Made by a program: the position numbers and the translations under genes | Assembly: GCA_964605235.1 (NCBI GenBank) | Contig: CAZSBB010000021.1 | Location: 1 to 64,000 of the forward strand | Reading direction: 5' to 3' | Length of the DNA stretch: 64,000 bases | DNA from: CAZSBB01 sp964605235 | GTDB taxonomy: Bacteria > Planctomycetota > Phycisphaerae > Phycisphaerales > Phycisphaeraceae | Notes under the pieces: generated by a model | What the model was told of the DNA's origin: nothing | Databases searched by the model: none | What the model saw: the letters and a program-made list of their open reading frames with translations, nothing else | Shown here: positions 1 to 7,976 of the stretch, one piece after another | How the letters are laid out: each line of letters opens with the position of its first letter | Position numbering within the stretch: position 1 is the stretch's first letter

Positions 1-40
1 AACGCCAACCTCCCGCTTACCCCTGCCCGCCCCATTCCAC

Positions 41-155
41 CACCCCCCCCCCCCCGGAATCCCCCCGGAATCCCCCCCGGAATCCCCCCCCCCGCAATCG
101 CCCTCGGAATCCTCCCCGCAATCGCCCCGGGAATCGCCCCCCAAGAATCGTCTCC
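41..155. repeat. C-rich degenerate tandem repeat
   Basis: Runs of 6-14 C are separated by GGAAT or GCAAT, giving units of about 11-14 bases such as CCCCCCGGAAT. Unit lengths drift and there are no constant spacers, so this is a degenerate tandem repeat. It has no credible reading frame. A second small tandem of CTATCCCCAA follows near 238-265. Confidence 0.75.
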
Positions 156-523
156 GCGACCATCCCCTGGTATCCCGGCTTACTCCCCACTCCCCCCGGA
201 AAGGCTCTGGCATCATCCGTGGCTGCCGTCTCCTCTCCAACTATCCCCAACTATCCCCAACTGTCCTCCCTCTCCCCTGTAGGTCGACCCTCCGGAAAGG
301 CTCAAGGCTCAAACGGGCCAATACGGCCAGCACTTTACCCCATATTGGGGAATACCCGGTGTCACCTGTATGGCACTCGGGATGCAAAAAAATGAGGTCG
401 GGTGACGGGCTGGTCCGTCCGGCGGATTCAAAGACCCGTTCCCACAGGCGCGGAGGTGACGGTTGCCGTCGGAGGGGTGTGAGCGGCGCGGCGTCGCGCC
501 GGCGCGGGGTCCAACACGCGCAG
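156..523. other. intergenic stretch, no gene seen
   Basis: I see no convincing gene here. It contains the CTATCCCCAA tandem (about 238-265), two copies of CCGGAAAGGCTC and a near-palindrome CCCCATATTGGGG around 338-350. The genes rpmI and rplT, which normally follow infC, would lie here on the minus strand. Neither is present, and the infC terminator closes the transcript before this stretch. Confidence 0.5.
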
Positions 524-555
524 AAAAACAGCCGGCGTGCTCAGGCGCACCGGCT
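524..555 (-). terminator. rho-independent terminator of infC
   Basis: Read on the minus strand, AGCCGGTGCGC (555-545) and GCACGCCGGCT (540-530) form an 11-bp stem with one G:T pair and one mismatch around a CTGA loop. TTTTT (528-524) follows directly. It begins 33 bases after the infC stop codon, so infC appears to be transcribed without rpmI and rplT. Confidence 0.8.
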
Positions 556-587
556 GGAATGCTGTGGCGTAAGGCAACAGGCTGGCG

Positions 588-1268
588 TCAGGATGCTGCC
601 GGGTTGGCGGCAGCGACACCGCTGGCCGGCGTCGCGCCGGGTGCGGAGGGCGACGCGGAAGCCGCGGTTTCATCACCCCCATCGTCATCCTGCTCGTTGC
701 TCCGGGTGGGCTTGGGCAGGTTGGTGCGCTCGGGCGCGAGCATCATGGTCATGCGTTTGCCCATCATGCGCGGGGGCGCTTCGACCTTGCTGGTGTGGGC
801 GAGCGTTTCGGTGACTTCGGACATGACCTTCATGCCCAACTCGCGGTGCGCCATTTCCCGGCCACGGAAGAGCATGGTGAACTGCACCTTGTGGCCTTCT
901 TCGAGGAATTCAGTCGCCTTGGCGAGCTTGATCTCCAGGTCATGCGGATCGATCTTGGGGCGCAGCCGGACTTCCTTCAGTTCGCTCTGTTTGGAGTGAC
1001 TGCGCGCCTTCTGCTCTTTTTTACGCTGCTGATACTTCCACTTGCCGTAGTCCATGATGCGGCAAACGGGCGGATTGGCCTGCGGAGCGACCTCGACCAG
1101 ATCCAAACCGGCCGCCACCGCGCGCTGCCGGGCGGTGGGGGTGTCCAGAATGCCGACTTTTTCGTTGTTCTCGTCGACCAGGAAGACTTGAGACACCCGG
1201 ATGAACTCGTTGACCCGCAAGCGTTTCTGGGTGTCCTGCTGGCGCGGAATAAAACGTCCCTTAGCGAT
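588..1268 (-). CDS. infC: translation initiation factor IF-3, probable AUC start
   Basis: IF-3 binds the 30S subunit, blocks premature joining of 50S and checks the initiator tRNA and start codon. The protein has the N-domain (RLRVNEFIRVSQVFLVDENN), the KIDPHDLEIKL linker region and the C-domain. I place the start at an ATC codon at 1268-1266, which gives MAKGRFIPRQ. A GGAGG (1281-1277 on the minus strand) lies 8 bases upstream of it, and no ATG or GTG is suitably placed. AUU, AUC and AUA starts in infC are known and are used for self-control by IF-3. At 226 residues it is longer than the usual ~175-180 because of an acidic, Ala/Pro-rich tail of about 45 residues. It is not followed by rpmI-rplT. 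Confidence 0.93.
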   Translation of the reverse strand: MAKGRFIPRQQDTQKRLRVNEFIRVSQVFLVDENNEKVGILDTPTARQRAVAAGLDLVEVAPQANPPVCRIMDYGKWKYQQRKKEQKARSHSKQSELKEVRLRPKIDPHDLEIKLAKATEFLEEGHKVQFTMLFRGREMAHRELGMKVMSEVTETLAHTSKVEAPPRMMGKRMTMMLAPERTNLPKPTRSNEQDDDGGDETAASASPSAPGATPASGVAAANPAAS

Positions 1269-1363
1269 GGCGACAACCTCCAATAACCACAAGCGCGGGA
1301 GCTGCACAGCGATGCGCAACGAGCGCAATTTCCCCGCGACGGATGTACCTCATCCGTGATCAC

Positions 1364-1392
1364 AGAGTAGCGTTCAGGGCTGACGGTGGCAA
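1364..1392 (-). promoter_or_regulatory. probable infC promoter
   Basis: On the minus strand TTGCCA (1392-1387), a 17-base spacer and TACTCT (1369-1364) resemble a sigma-70 promoter. The leader of about 90 bases contains a small hairpin, CGGATG-AGGTA-CATCCG (1356-1340). The call rests on sequence match and position only. Confidence 0.5.
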
Positions 1393-1460
1393 GGCGAGGC
1401 GGAAAAATCCGGCCGGTGGTCGGGTCATGGCCGTGGTCAGGGCAACCGATCGCCCATCGA

Positions 1461-1862
1461 TCATGCCCGCAGCAGGTGGAACAGCGGATGTTGGCCCGCC
1501 TGCCGATCGAAGGTGACCGTGTAGGCCGCCCCGGCTGCCTGATGCAGGCGTCCGAGCAGGTAGTCAGTCAGGTCCGCGTTGCCGGCGGTGAAATCCTCCA
1601 GCGCCAGCCGGACCAGATGGGACTGTTCCACATTGAACATGGGGGCATCGAGCAGTTGCGCGATGATCCGGGCTGCCTGGGCGCGGTCCAGGTGATAGCC
1701 TCGCCGCATCAACCACAATAATTCGCATAAGACAATCAGGCTGATGTGTCCGGGATCGGCACTGGTGCAGTGCTGGTCCAGAAAGCGCGCGGCGAGTTTG
1801 GCTTGTTTGGGATCGTCCTGCGCCAGATAGCGCACCAGGACATTGGTGTCGATGCCGATCAT
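1461..1862 (-). CDS. vapC: VapC-like PIN-domain toxin
   Basis: A PIN-domain ribonuclease of 133 residues, the usual VapC length. The acidic metal-site residues are visible: D5 in IGIDTNVLVRYL, E47 in VLCELLW, D97/D100 in NADLTDYLLG and D119 in TFDRQ. VapC toxins cut tRNA or rRNA and stop growth until neutralised by their antitoxin. The start codon overlaps the stop of the upstream antitoxin gene by four bases (ATGA), so the two are translationally coupled. No other mobile-element gene is nearby. The target RNA cannot be read from the sequence. Confidence 0.88.
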   Translation of the reverse strand: MIGIDTNVLVRYLAQDDPKQAKLAARFLDQHCTSADPGHISLIVLCELLWLMRRGYHLDRAQAARIIAQLLDAPMFNVEQSHLVRLALEDFTAGNADLTDYLLGRLHQAAGAAYTVTFDRQAGQHPLFHLLRA

Positions 1863-2092
1863 CGCAACGGGCCCTGGCGGATGCAGTCCTCGATTTGCTC
1901 AAGCGTCAGGGGTTTGGCGGGTTTCGGGATGATTCCCTTGAGGTCCTGCTGCGGGCGTTTGCGCGGGCACATCAGGATGGAGCCATCATCCTGCAGCACA
2001 CAGTCCAGCCGATCCCCCGGCTGCAGGTTCAGCCGCTTGCGCAGTTCTGGGGGCAAGGTCAATTGCCCTTTGCTCGTGAGGGTGGCATCCAT
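1859..2092 (-). CDS. vapB: AbrB/SpoVT-type antitoxin (VapB-like)
   Basis: A 77-residue antitoxin with an N-terminal swapped-hairpin DNA-binding domain of AbrB/MazE type (LTSKGQLTLPPELR, then LQPGDRLDCVLQDDGSI). The C-terminal tail (LTLEQIEDCIRQG) would wrap and block the PIN toxin encoded just downstream. A GTG three codons upstream is also possible. I prefer the ATG at 2092 because GGAG then sits 8 bases before it, while it would touch the GTG. Such antitoxins normally repress their own promoter alone or together with the toxin, and a fitting palindrome overlaps the promoter upstream. Confidence 0.85.
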   Translation of the reverse strand: MDATLTSKGQLTLPPELRKRLNLQPGDRLDCVLQDDGSILMCPRKRPQQDLKGIIPKPAKPLTLEQIEDCIRQGPLR

Positions 2093-2159
2093 GGCGCTCA
2101 CTCCTGCCGGCCCCCGGAGCCCGGCCCCCGGACACGGCCCTCGGCCCTCGGCCGACCTT

Positions 2160-2203
2160 CCTTACCTTCAAGTAAGGATAGGCAGTCACTCGACGCCAGG
2201 CAA
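2160..2203 (-). promoter_or_regulatory. vapBC promoter with overlapping palindrome
   Basis: On the minus strand TTGCCT (2203-2198), 17 bases and TATCCT (2180-2175) form a good sigma-70-like promoter. The dyad CCTTAC-N6-GTAAGG (2160-2177) overlaps the -10 box, where an autorepressing antitoxin would bind. The promoter is read from sequence; the operator role is inferred. Between it and the antitoxin gene lies an iterated GGCCC/CCCGG stretch (2107-2154). Confidence 0.5.
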
Positions 2204-2263
2204 TCAGCCATGTTGAACAGCGTCGGGCAAAACTGCTGCAACCCAACCCTTGCCGACTGTGCT

Positions 2264-4135
2264 TCAAACCTTCGCCCCGGGCTCCAGCACCGCTTTGCCG
2301 TCGCGTTCTTCCGGGCTGGCGCGGTACGACGTGACGTAGCGGACATCTTCGAGCAGGTCGCGCAACTGGTCGATGTCCACTGTCGCCAGCAGGTCCGGGC
2401 AATACAGCGAGGGGTATTGTTCGTAGGGTTTGTTGTGTTCGATGAGGAAGCTCAGGGAACTGAGGACGGTGACGCCTTCGAGCTTGTCAAACAGCTTGGG
2501 CCGCAGCGCCGCCGCCAGCAGCACGATGGTGGAACTGGTCCATCCCACGGTGTAGGCGCTGATGCGCTGGACCTTGGCGCGCTGGGCAAGCACCTGCGCC
2601 GCGGCAATCACCTGGGCGACCTGCACCCCCAGCAGGCGCTGGCCGGTGCTGTCCAGGAGCATCGCCTGGCGATGGTCGATGCGCTGCGTGCCCTGGCCGG
2701 TGACGTCCATGGTCAACAAGTTGAGACGCTTGGTCGGCAGGTAATGCAGCGCGGCCAGTCCGTCGTCGCTCAGCGCCAGCGTGGTCGGCTGCTTGGCGCC
2801 CGCCCACGCGCCCGCCATCGGCACCTGCCATGGCCCGGCACGCAGCTCGCCGCGCCATCCGCCGGCGGTGCGGACCACGCGCGTCAGCCGCGCCGGCTGG
2901 TAATCGGGCAAGCGCAGCACCGCTTCCAGTCGGCGGCGCAGCTGTTTGCGCACGATCGCGCTGGTGACGGGTTTATGCCTGGTGATCAACTCCCGGGCCC
3001 GGCTGCGCGCCAGGCTGCCGATGGTTTCCTGTTCCTCCGGCAAACCCACGCGCAGCTGGCGTTCGGTGAAGATGTCGCCCGGCGCGTGCAGATCGTCGGC
3101 AGGGCTGTCCAGTTCGAAATGCTGGTTGAGGAAGCGGTACAGCGCCCGCCGATTGTCCAGCCCATAGTTGTGGGTGCCGGGGTCCTGGTTGCTGTGGAAG
3201 GTGAACTTGTCCTGCGCGCCCAGGGCGCGGTAGGTCGGGCGAATGGGGTCGAACACCACCGGCCTGGTGCGGGCGGTGGCGAAACAGCAGTCATCAAACT
3301 CATTGAGCACGATCATCGCCGGCCGGGGCGCGAGCATGGCGGTCATGGTGTCGTAGTCGGCGATCGCCGCCAGGTCGGGGGGAACCTGTTCGTAGTCGCC
3401 GATGTCGCTGACGCAGCCCACGCGGGTGCGCAGGGCGGTGTACCCCGCCACGGGCACGCTGGCGGTGATGCGCTCGTCCAGGGCGCTGAGGATGATCGTC
3501 TGCCAGCCGCCGCCGGACAGCCCGGTCATGGCGACCCGGCGTTTGTCGATCTGCGGATGCGCCAGCAGCACATCCAAGGCTTTGCGCATGGCGAGGTAGA
3601 ACAAACCGACGCCCGCCTGGCCGGTGAGGCTCAGTTGCGCCGCGCGGTTGTGCTGGACATCGGCTTCGAGTTCAGACATGCCGATGAACTCGAAGTTCAG
3701 CGCCAGCATGCCCCGCCGCGCCAGGTTGGCGCAGCGGATCTGCTTGTACGTCGCCGCCTTGCCACCGGCGTGGTGGCCGTTGGGATTGAGCACCGCGGGC
3801 AGGGGCCCCTTGACGTTCCGCGGCTCGTACAGCAGCGCGGGAACCCAATACCCCGGATGACATTCATAACGCAGCTTGCGAATGACGAACGGGGCGCCCG
3901 CCGGCTTGAGCGTCGCGCCCCACACCACGCGCGGCTGACGCTGCACCTGCTTGCGCGAATAGCCCCACAGATACACCTCATCGAGCAAGCGCTGCCGCAA
4001 CTCCCGCGCCGCCCGGGGCCAACTGCCGGGGCTGGGCGGCTGGTAGCGCGGCATCAGCGTGCGCAACACCTGATTCACTTGCTCGGAAGCCGGGGTCTTG
4101 ACCGTCGCCGCCTTGAGTGTGCGTTCCAGACTCAT
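2264..4135 (-). CDS. alpha/beta-hydrolase, acetyl-xylan-esterase-like
   Basis: A 623-residue serine hydrolase of the alpha/beta fold. The nucleophile elbow is TGLSGGGW with Ser207. NPNGHHAGGK and LNFEFIGMSE upstream match the oxyanion and strand regions of large esterase/peptidase-like hydrolases common in Planctomycetota. A second half (about 330-623) contains another hydrolase-like stretch (AYTVGWTSS, VTVLSSLSF). No signal peptide is visible, so it may act in the cytoplasm. It follows the uxaE-like gene on the same strand after 120 bases, which suggests carbohydrate-ester removal in uronate catabolism. The substrate is unknown; a peptidase role cannot be excluded. The start has GGAG about 10 bases upstream. 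Confidence 0.7.
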   Translation of the reverse strand: MSLERTLKAATVKTPASEQVNQVLRTLMPRYQPPSPGSWPRAARELRQRLLDEVYLWGYSRKQVQRQPRVVWGATLKPAGAPFVIRKLRYECHPGYWVPALLYEPRNVKGPLPAVLNPNGHHAGGKAATYKQIRCANLARRGMLALNFEFIGMSELEADVQHNRAAQLSLTGQAGVGLFYLAMRKALDVLLAHPQIDKRRVAMTGLSGGGWQTIILSALDERITASVPVAGYTALRTRVGCVSDIGDYEQVPPDLAAIADYDTMTAMLAPRPAMIVLNEFDDCCFATARTRPVVFDPIRPTYRALGAQDKFTFHSNQDPGTHNYGLDNRRALYRFLNQHFELDSPADDLHAPGDIFTERQLRVGLPEEQETIGSLARSRARELITRHKPVTSAIVRKQLRRRLEAVLRLPDYQPARLTRVVRTAGGWRGELRAGPWQVPMAGAWAGAKQPTTLALSDDGLAALHYLPTKRLNLLTMDVTGQGTQRIDHRQAMLLDSTGQRLLGVQVAQVIAAAQVLAQRAKVQRISAYTVGWTSSTIVLLAAALRPKLFDKLEGVTVLSSLSFLIEHNKPYEQYPSLYCPDLLATVDIDQLRDLLEDVRYVTSYRASPEERDGKAVLEPGAKV

Positions 4136-4255
4136 ATCGGAACAACTCCCGCCGCTTGCGCCAGGTTGAGCGTTGACGCCGGCGCTTGGCCAGGGCGCGC
4201 TTCTGGAGCTTAGGCAACCTGCCGTTTCGTGCCACGACCGTAGACGATGTTAGGT

Positions 4256-5554
4256 TTACATCCCGCTGCGCAGCGCCTGCAGATGCCGGCCGAAGTGTTC
4301 CGCCAGCACATCGTGATAGGTTTGCGGATGGGCGGTCAGCACCTGCCGCACCAGCTTGCCCAGTTCCGCGTCGGTCAGCACCGAGCCGAAGGTGCAGTGC
4401 AGAATCTGCCGACCCGGTTCGGTGAAACCCTTGCCGTCCGCGACATCCGACCAGTGCTCGAGGTACAGCCCTTCGAGCTTGCGGTTGTCCGCGACATCCT
4501 TGGGCGCCGGCACGCCCGCGACCGTGGCGGAGACGTGATAGGTCGCCTTGTCGACGTCATAGCGCGCCCGGCCGAAGTCGATGATCCGCCGGAACAGCGC
4601 CGGCTCGTGGCGGGCGACGACGCGCAACGCTTCGAGATAGCTGGTGCCAGCGGTCTTGACGTGGAACAGTCCCTGCGTCGCCTCGGCGAACAGGCTGTAC
4701 ATCGACAGCTTGTCGGAGCCCGAGTGCAGGCTCAGCTTGTACGGGCCCAAATGGCGGGCGATGGCGGCATGGGCCGCGAGCGAGGCTTTGAGCTTGGCGA
4801 GATCACCCTTGTAGTCGACGCCTTTTTCCAGTTCGCCGATGAAGCGCGGAGCGAGGCTGACGAGCTTGAGCTGCGCCTGCCGGCACTGGTCGGCAATGAT
4901 GTAATGCTCGGCGAGCGTGGTGGGTTGATCGGTTTCATCGACGCTCAGTTCGATTTCATATTCCTGCTGCCGCTTGGCGGCGGCGGCGGCGATGTAGGCG
5001 CCCAGCTTCAGGGCGTGGGCGATGGCTTTGCCATACTTCACCGCGGCACGTTTGACGGTCAGTTCATCGAAGGTCAGGCTCGAGCCGCCGGGGATGGCGA
5101 TGGTCTTGCCCAGGTACTGCTTGACCCAGCCGCAGGCTTCACCGAGGGCGGCAAACTTGCTGGCGACGGTGGCGGCGTCGTAGTTGTCCGCCGCCTGATC
5201 GACATGCGCCGAGGGGTCGATGGTGAAGAAGATGAAGCCGGCGTCGGCGGTGTAGTCGACGTCCTGCTCAGTCTTGAGGTGGTCGGCATCAGAACCCCAG
5301 GGCAGGTTGTAGCCGGCTTTGGACAGGGCGTCGCGGGCGGCTGACATGACCTGGGTGGGGTTGCGATTGGTGCGCGCCATTTCGCGGATGGACTGCTGGG
5401 CGAAGATGCCGCGGATGGCGCCGCCTTCGTTCTTGAGCGCAGTGAGATGGCCGGGGGTCGCCAGACCCAAACGGTCACCGAAACCGAAGCTGGGGGTCAG
5501 GCCCAGAGCGCAGTGGCCGGTGGTCTTGCTGGCGGTGATGGTGCTGCCGTTCAT
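4256..5554 (-). CDS. uxaE: tagaturonate epimerase-like protein (UxaE family)
   Basis: The 432-residue protein resembles the UxaE family, which interconverts D-tagaturonate and D-fructuronate and lets galacturonate and glucuronate pathways meet. Recognisable stretches are FGFGDRLGLATPGHL near residue 25, NLPWGSDADHLK and ADAGFIFFTID near 85-110, and KLSLHSGSDKLSMYSLFAEAT near 275. It is somewhat shorter than the ~480 residues I recall for the Thermotoga enzyme. AGGA precedes the ATG. It is the first gene of a leftward pair with the hydrolase, and divergent from folK. I recognise the family by motif pattern; activity on another ketouronate is possible. Confidence 0.72.
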   Translation of the reverse strand: MNGSTITASKTTGHCALGLTPSFGFGDRLGLATPGHLTALKNEGGAIRGIFAQQSIREMARTNRNPTQVMSAARDALSKAGYNLPWGSDADHLKTEQDVDYTADAGFIFFTIDPSAHVDQAADNYDAATVASKFAALGEACGWVKQYLGKTIAIPGGSSLTFDELTVKRAAVKYGKAIAHALKLGAYIAAAAAKRQQEYEIELSVDETDQPTTLAEHYIIADQCRQAQLKLVSLAPRFIGELEKGVDYKGDLAKLKASLAAHAAIARHLGPYKLSLHSGSDKLSMYSLFAEATQGLFHVKTAGTSYLEALRVVARHEPALFRRIIDFGRARYDVDKATYHVSATVAGVPAPKDVADNRKLEGLYLEHWSDVADGKGFTEPGRQILHCTFGSVLTDAELGKLVRQVLTAHPQTYHDVLAEHFGRHLQALRSGM

Positions 5555-5627
5555 ACGGTGAAATCCTGCTTGCGGGAAGGGTGATCGAAAGCGCCCAAGC
5601 TACCGGGCCGGGGCACGCCGGTCAAAG

Positions 5628-5656
5628 TTGCTTAGTCAGGGGTTTCATTTGACAAT
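5628..5656 (+). promoter_or_regulatory. probable folK promoter, leaderless layout
   Basis: TTGCTT (5628-5633), a 17-base spacer and GACAAT (5651-5656) lie so close to folK that only six bases (AACCCG) separate the -10 box from the ATG. Transcription would start at or next to the A of the start codon, giving a leaderless mRNA. No Shine-Dalgarno sequence is present. Confidence 0.45.
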
Positions 5657-5662
5657 AACCCG

Positions 5663-6145
5663 ATGGCGCACGCCGCGATAGCACTGGGTTCCAACCTCAA
5701 CAACCCGCCGGCGATGCTGGATCTGGCGGCAGCGCAGCTGGCGCGCCTGCCGGGCTCCCGGCTGGTGGCGTGCAGCGCGCGGTACTGGACGGATCCCGTG
5801 GGCGCGGTGGCGCAGGATCGGTTCCTCAATGCGGCGATGCTGCTGGAAACCACGCTGGCGCCGCGGGTGTTGCTGGGCGAATTGCAGGCGATTGAGAAGC
5901 TGGCGGGGCGGCCCGGCCGCGCCCAGCGGGTGCATTGGGGGCCGCGGCCGTTGGACCTGGACCTGGTGCTCTATGATGAGCAGATACTGGATGAGCCGGA
6001 GCTGGTGATCCCGCATCCCCGGCTGCACGAACGCTGGTTTGTGCTGCGGCCGTTGGCGGATGTCGCGCCCGCCATGGTGCATCCGGTTCTGAAACTGAGC
6101 GTCAGCGAAATGCTTGCTCGTGTGTCGGCACAGGGCGATAGTTGA
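5663..6145 (+). CDS. folK: 2-amino-4-hydroxy-6-hydroxymethyldihydropteridine pyrophosphokinase
   Basis: HPPK transfers pyrophosphate from ATP to 6-hydroxymethyl-7,8-dihydropterin, the step before dihydropteroate synthase in folate synthesis. The 160-residue protein has the family's usual length. It has the N-terminal AIALGSNL, the DPVGAVAQDRFLNAA segment, the signature WGPRPLDLDLVLYD around residues 93-106 and the IPHPRLHER loop. It is the first gene of a rightward run; queE follows seven bases after its stop. There is no ribosome binding site, and the promoter next to the ATG suggests leaderless translation. Confidence 0.95.
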   Translation: MAHAAIALGSNLNNPPAMLDLAAAQLARLPGSRLVACSARYWTDPVGAVAQDRFLNAAMLLETTLAPRVLLGELQAIEKLAGRPGRAQRVHWGPRPLDLDLVLYDEQILDEPELVIPHPRLHERWFVLRPLADVAPAMVHPVLKLSVSEMLARVSAQGDS

Positions 6146-6152
6146 GGACGTG

Positions 6153-6836
6153 ATGGCTGCGCAACTGATGATCAACGAGGTGTTCCACTCGATCCAGGGC
6201 GAATCGACCTGGGCGGGGGAGCGCTGCGTCTTCATTCGGCTGACCGGCTGCCACCTGCGCTGCGTCTACTGCGACACCGAGTATGCCTTCCACGAAGGCA
6301 CGCGGCGCAGCATCGACGAGTTGGTGGCGCAGACGAAAAGCTTCGGCTGCCCGCTGGTGGAAGTGACCGGCGGGGAACCGCTGCTCCAGCCGGGCGTGCA
6401 TGAACTCCTGCGTGCCCTGTGTGACGCCAACCTCACCGTGCTGCTGGAAACCAGCGGAGCCTGCGACATCTCGCCCTGTGATCCGCGCGTCATTCGCGTC
6501 ATGGACCTCAAAACCCCCGACAGCGGCGAAATGCACCGCAATCGCTGGGAAAACCTTGAGCATCTGACCGCGCAGGATGAAGCGAAATTCGTCCTGCTGT
6601 CGCATGCTGATTACCAGTGGATGAAACAGGTGCTGGCCAAGTACGACCTGGCTGCGCGCGTCAAGGCCGTGCTGGTCAGCGCGGTGCACGAGATGCCTCC
6701 CGGCAAGGAACTGCCCGGCTGCACGGGTTTGTCCCTGCGCGAGCTGGCGGAGTGGTGCATCGCCGATCGCCTGCCGGTGCGCGTGCAGACCCAGTTGCAT
6801 AAACTGATCTGGGACCCCGCCACGCGCGGGGTGTGA
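6153..6836 (+). CDS. queE: 7-carboxy-7-deazaguanine synthase (radical SAM)
   Basis: QueE converts 6-carboxy-5,6,7,8-tetrahydropterin to 7-carboxy-7-deazaguanine in queuosine synthesis, using a [4Fe-4S] cluster and SAM. The CX3CX2C cluster motif is in TGCHLRCVYCDTEY, preceded by FHSIQGEST, which is typical of QueE. VEVTGGEPLLQ is the SAM-binding GGE motif, and VMDLKTPDSGE follows. I place the start at the ATG at 6153, with GAGG just upstream, rather than the in-frame ATG at 6114 inside folK. The product is 227 residues. QueD, the preceding enzyme of the pathway, is encoded next. Confidence 0.93.
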   Translation: MAAQLMINEVFHSIQGESTWAGERCVFIRLTGCHLRCVYCDTEYAFHEGTRRSIDELVAQTKSFGCPLVEVTGGEPLLQPGVHELLRALCDANLTVLLETSGACDISPCDPRVIRVMDLKTPDSGEMHRNRWENLEHLTAQDEAKFVLLSHADYQWMKQVLAKYDLAARVKAVLVSAVHEMPPGKELPGCTGLSLRELAEWCIADRLPVRVQTQLHKLIWDPATRGV

Positions 6837-6853
6837 AGATAGAACATACTTTT

Positions 6854-7008
6854 GCCACGGATGTTGGATTTGTTGATTTGGAGATTGATGATTTGTTGAT
6901 CTGGTTGGCGGCTGGCCGCTTGATCCCAGCAACTTGCCGGAGTTAGCCCGCGCTGCAAGACATCACCAAATCCAAAATCTCCAAATCAACAAATCCAACA
7001 TCTGTGGC
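6854..7008. repeat. 33-bp inverted repeat of iterated TTGATTTG words
   Basis: Arms at 6854-6886 and 6976-7008 are reverse complements over 33 bases with one mismatch. They start GCCACGGATGTTGG and enclose 89 bases. The arm is itself built of short degenerate words (GGATTTG, TTGATTTG, GATTGATG, ATTTGTTGAT), and the word pattern runs on past the left arm to about 6902. It fills the queE-queD spacer and would form a strong mRNA hairpin between the two genes. No T-run follows the stem. Confidence 0.85.
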
Positions 7009-7036
7009 TAAAAAAGAACTGCTGACAAGAATCACC

Positions 7037-7399
7037 ATGCAAATCAGTTTGACCAAGACGTTTCGGTTTGAAGCCGCCCACTGGTTGCCGACGTTTCCGC
7101 CGGGGCACAAGTGTCGCCGGCTGCACGGGCACAGCTTTATTGTGGATGTGGTGGTCGAGGGCGAGGTCGATCCCGCGCTGGGCTATCTCATGGATTTCGG
7201 GCAGATCAAGCAGGCGATTGATCCGGTGTGCAATCAGTTGGATCACTACTGCCTCAACGACCTTGCCGGGCTGGAGAATCCCACCGCCGAGATGCTCGCC
7301 AGGTGGGTGTACGACCAGCTGAAGCCGGCGCTGCCGCTGCTCAAGCTCATCCGCGTGCGCGAGACCTGCACCAGCGAAGCGGAGTACCGCGGCCAATGA
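7037..7399 (+). CDS. queD: 6-carboxytetrahydropterin synthase (QueD/PTPS family)
   Basis: QueD makes 6-carboxy-5,6,7,8-tetrahydropterin from dihydroneopterin triphosphate, the substrate for QueE. The 120-residue protein has the zinc ligands H15 (EAAHWLP), H30 and H32 (RLHGHSF), the catalytic Cys26 in HKCRRLHGH, the conserved MDFGQIK and LDHYCLN segments, and a C-terminal VRET. I choose the ATG at 7037; an in-frame GTG at 7004 lies inside the upstream inverted repeat. The Shine-Dalgarno match is weak. Its stop overlaps the next gene by four bases (ATGA). Confidence 0.93.
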   Translation: MQISLTKTFRFEAAHWLPTFPPGHKCRRLHGHSFIVDVVVEGEVDPALGYLMDFGQIKQAIDPVCNQLDHYCLNDLAGLENPTAEMLARWVYDQLKPALPLLKLIRVRETCTSEAEYRGQ

Positions 7400-7815
7400 T
7401 TTTCCTTCAGGTGGGCGCGTCGCTGCTGCTGGTGGCGGCGGTGCTCTGGTACATGTGGCGCCTGCCGCGGCGCGGCGACGGCTTGTTCGCCTGGGCGCCG
7501 ACGCTGGGGCTCATGTCTGCGTGGAGCGGCCTGCTGTCGCTGCTGGCGACGGGTTGCTTGTGGTTGCTGCCGGAGCCGGACCTGTTTCTGCCGCCGGTGT
7601 TTCTGGTGTTGTATCCCGTTGCCGTAGGCGCGGGCATTCTGGTGCTGTGGATTTACCGGCCGCCGCTGCCGCCGACGGTGGGGGAGGACGCCGCCGCGCT
7701 GACAGCCCATCGGATGCAGGCGTGGGTGGGCATCACGCTGGGCTTGCTGGCGACCGCGCTGGGTTATCTGTTCGTGATGACCCACAAGACGCCATTTACG
7801 CCGATTGGTCAGTGA
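7396..7815 (+). CDS. small membrane protein, unknown function
   Basis: A 139-residue protein with about four hydrophobic segments: FLQVGASLLLVAAVLWYMW at the N-terminus, one near residues 35-58, one near 65-85 (VFLVLYPVAVGAGILVLW) and one near 112-130 (VGITLGLLATALGYLFVM). No catalytic motif is recognised. The start overlaps the queD stop (ATGA), so it is translated with queD. The gene order could mean a part in queuosine precursor handling, but the sequence does not resemble known precursor transporters and I assign no function. Confidence 0.75.
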   Translation: MIFLQVGASLLLVAAVLWYMWRLPRRGDGLFAWAPTLGLMSAWSGLLSLLATGCLWLLPEPDLFLPPVFLVLYPVAVGAGILVLWIYRPPLPPTVGEDAAALTAHRMQAWVGITLGLLATALGYLFVMTHKTPFTPIGQ

Positions 7816-7828
7816 AGACGCTGCATTG

Positions 7829-7945
7829 AACGAGCCGGAAGCGTCAGCGACGGGCAGGGCATTCGGTTGCCGCATGACCTGGGAACTCACCAATAGTCGT
7901 TGGGCATCCACACCCGTTGCCCGGCGCTGACGCTTCCGGCTCGTT
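7829..7945. repeat. palindromic repeat C, paired arms (copy 1)
   Basis: Arms 7829-7856 and 7918-7945 are 28-bp reverse complements with one mismatch. The core word is AACGAGCCGGAAGCGTCAGC, followed by GACGGGCA. The same arm recurs at 16541-16568, 18908-18935/18995-19022 and 44645-44672/44886-44912, so this is a dispersed family. It separates the small membrane protein gene from the acyltransferase gene. Confidence 0.9.
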
Positions 7946-7976
7946 GCCGCATCGCGTAGGCTGTAGTGCATCGCCC

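Noticed and set aside
41..155. Possible CRISPR array
   Set aside because: Units of 11-14 bases have no spacers of constant size and no cas genes are present. It is a degenerate tandem repeat.
1895..4213. A 772-codon open frame on the plus strand opposite the hydrolase gene
   Set aside because: It is rich in Arg, Gln, Ala and Gly with no motif, while the minus strand encodes a clear alpha/beta hydrolase. Long antisense frames are expected at this GC content.
3978..4235. A small basic frame starting MARNGRLPKLQKRALAKRRR, like a small ribosomal protein
   Set aside because: It starts at GTG without a ribosome binding site and overlaps the hydrolase gene by 158 bases. The basic part ends where the overlap begins, and no ribosomal family matches.
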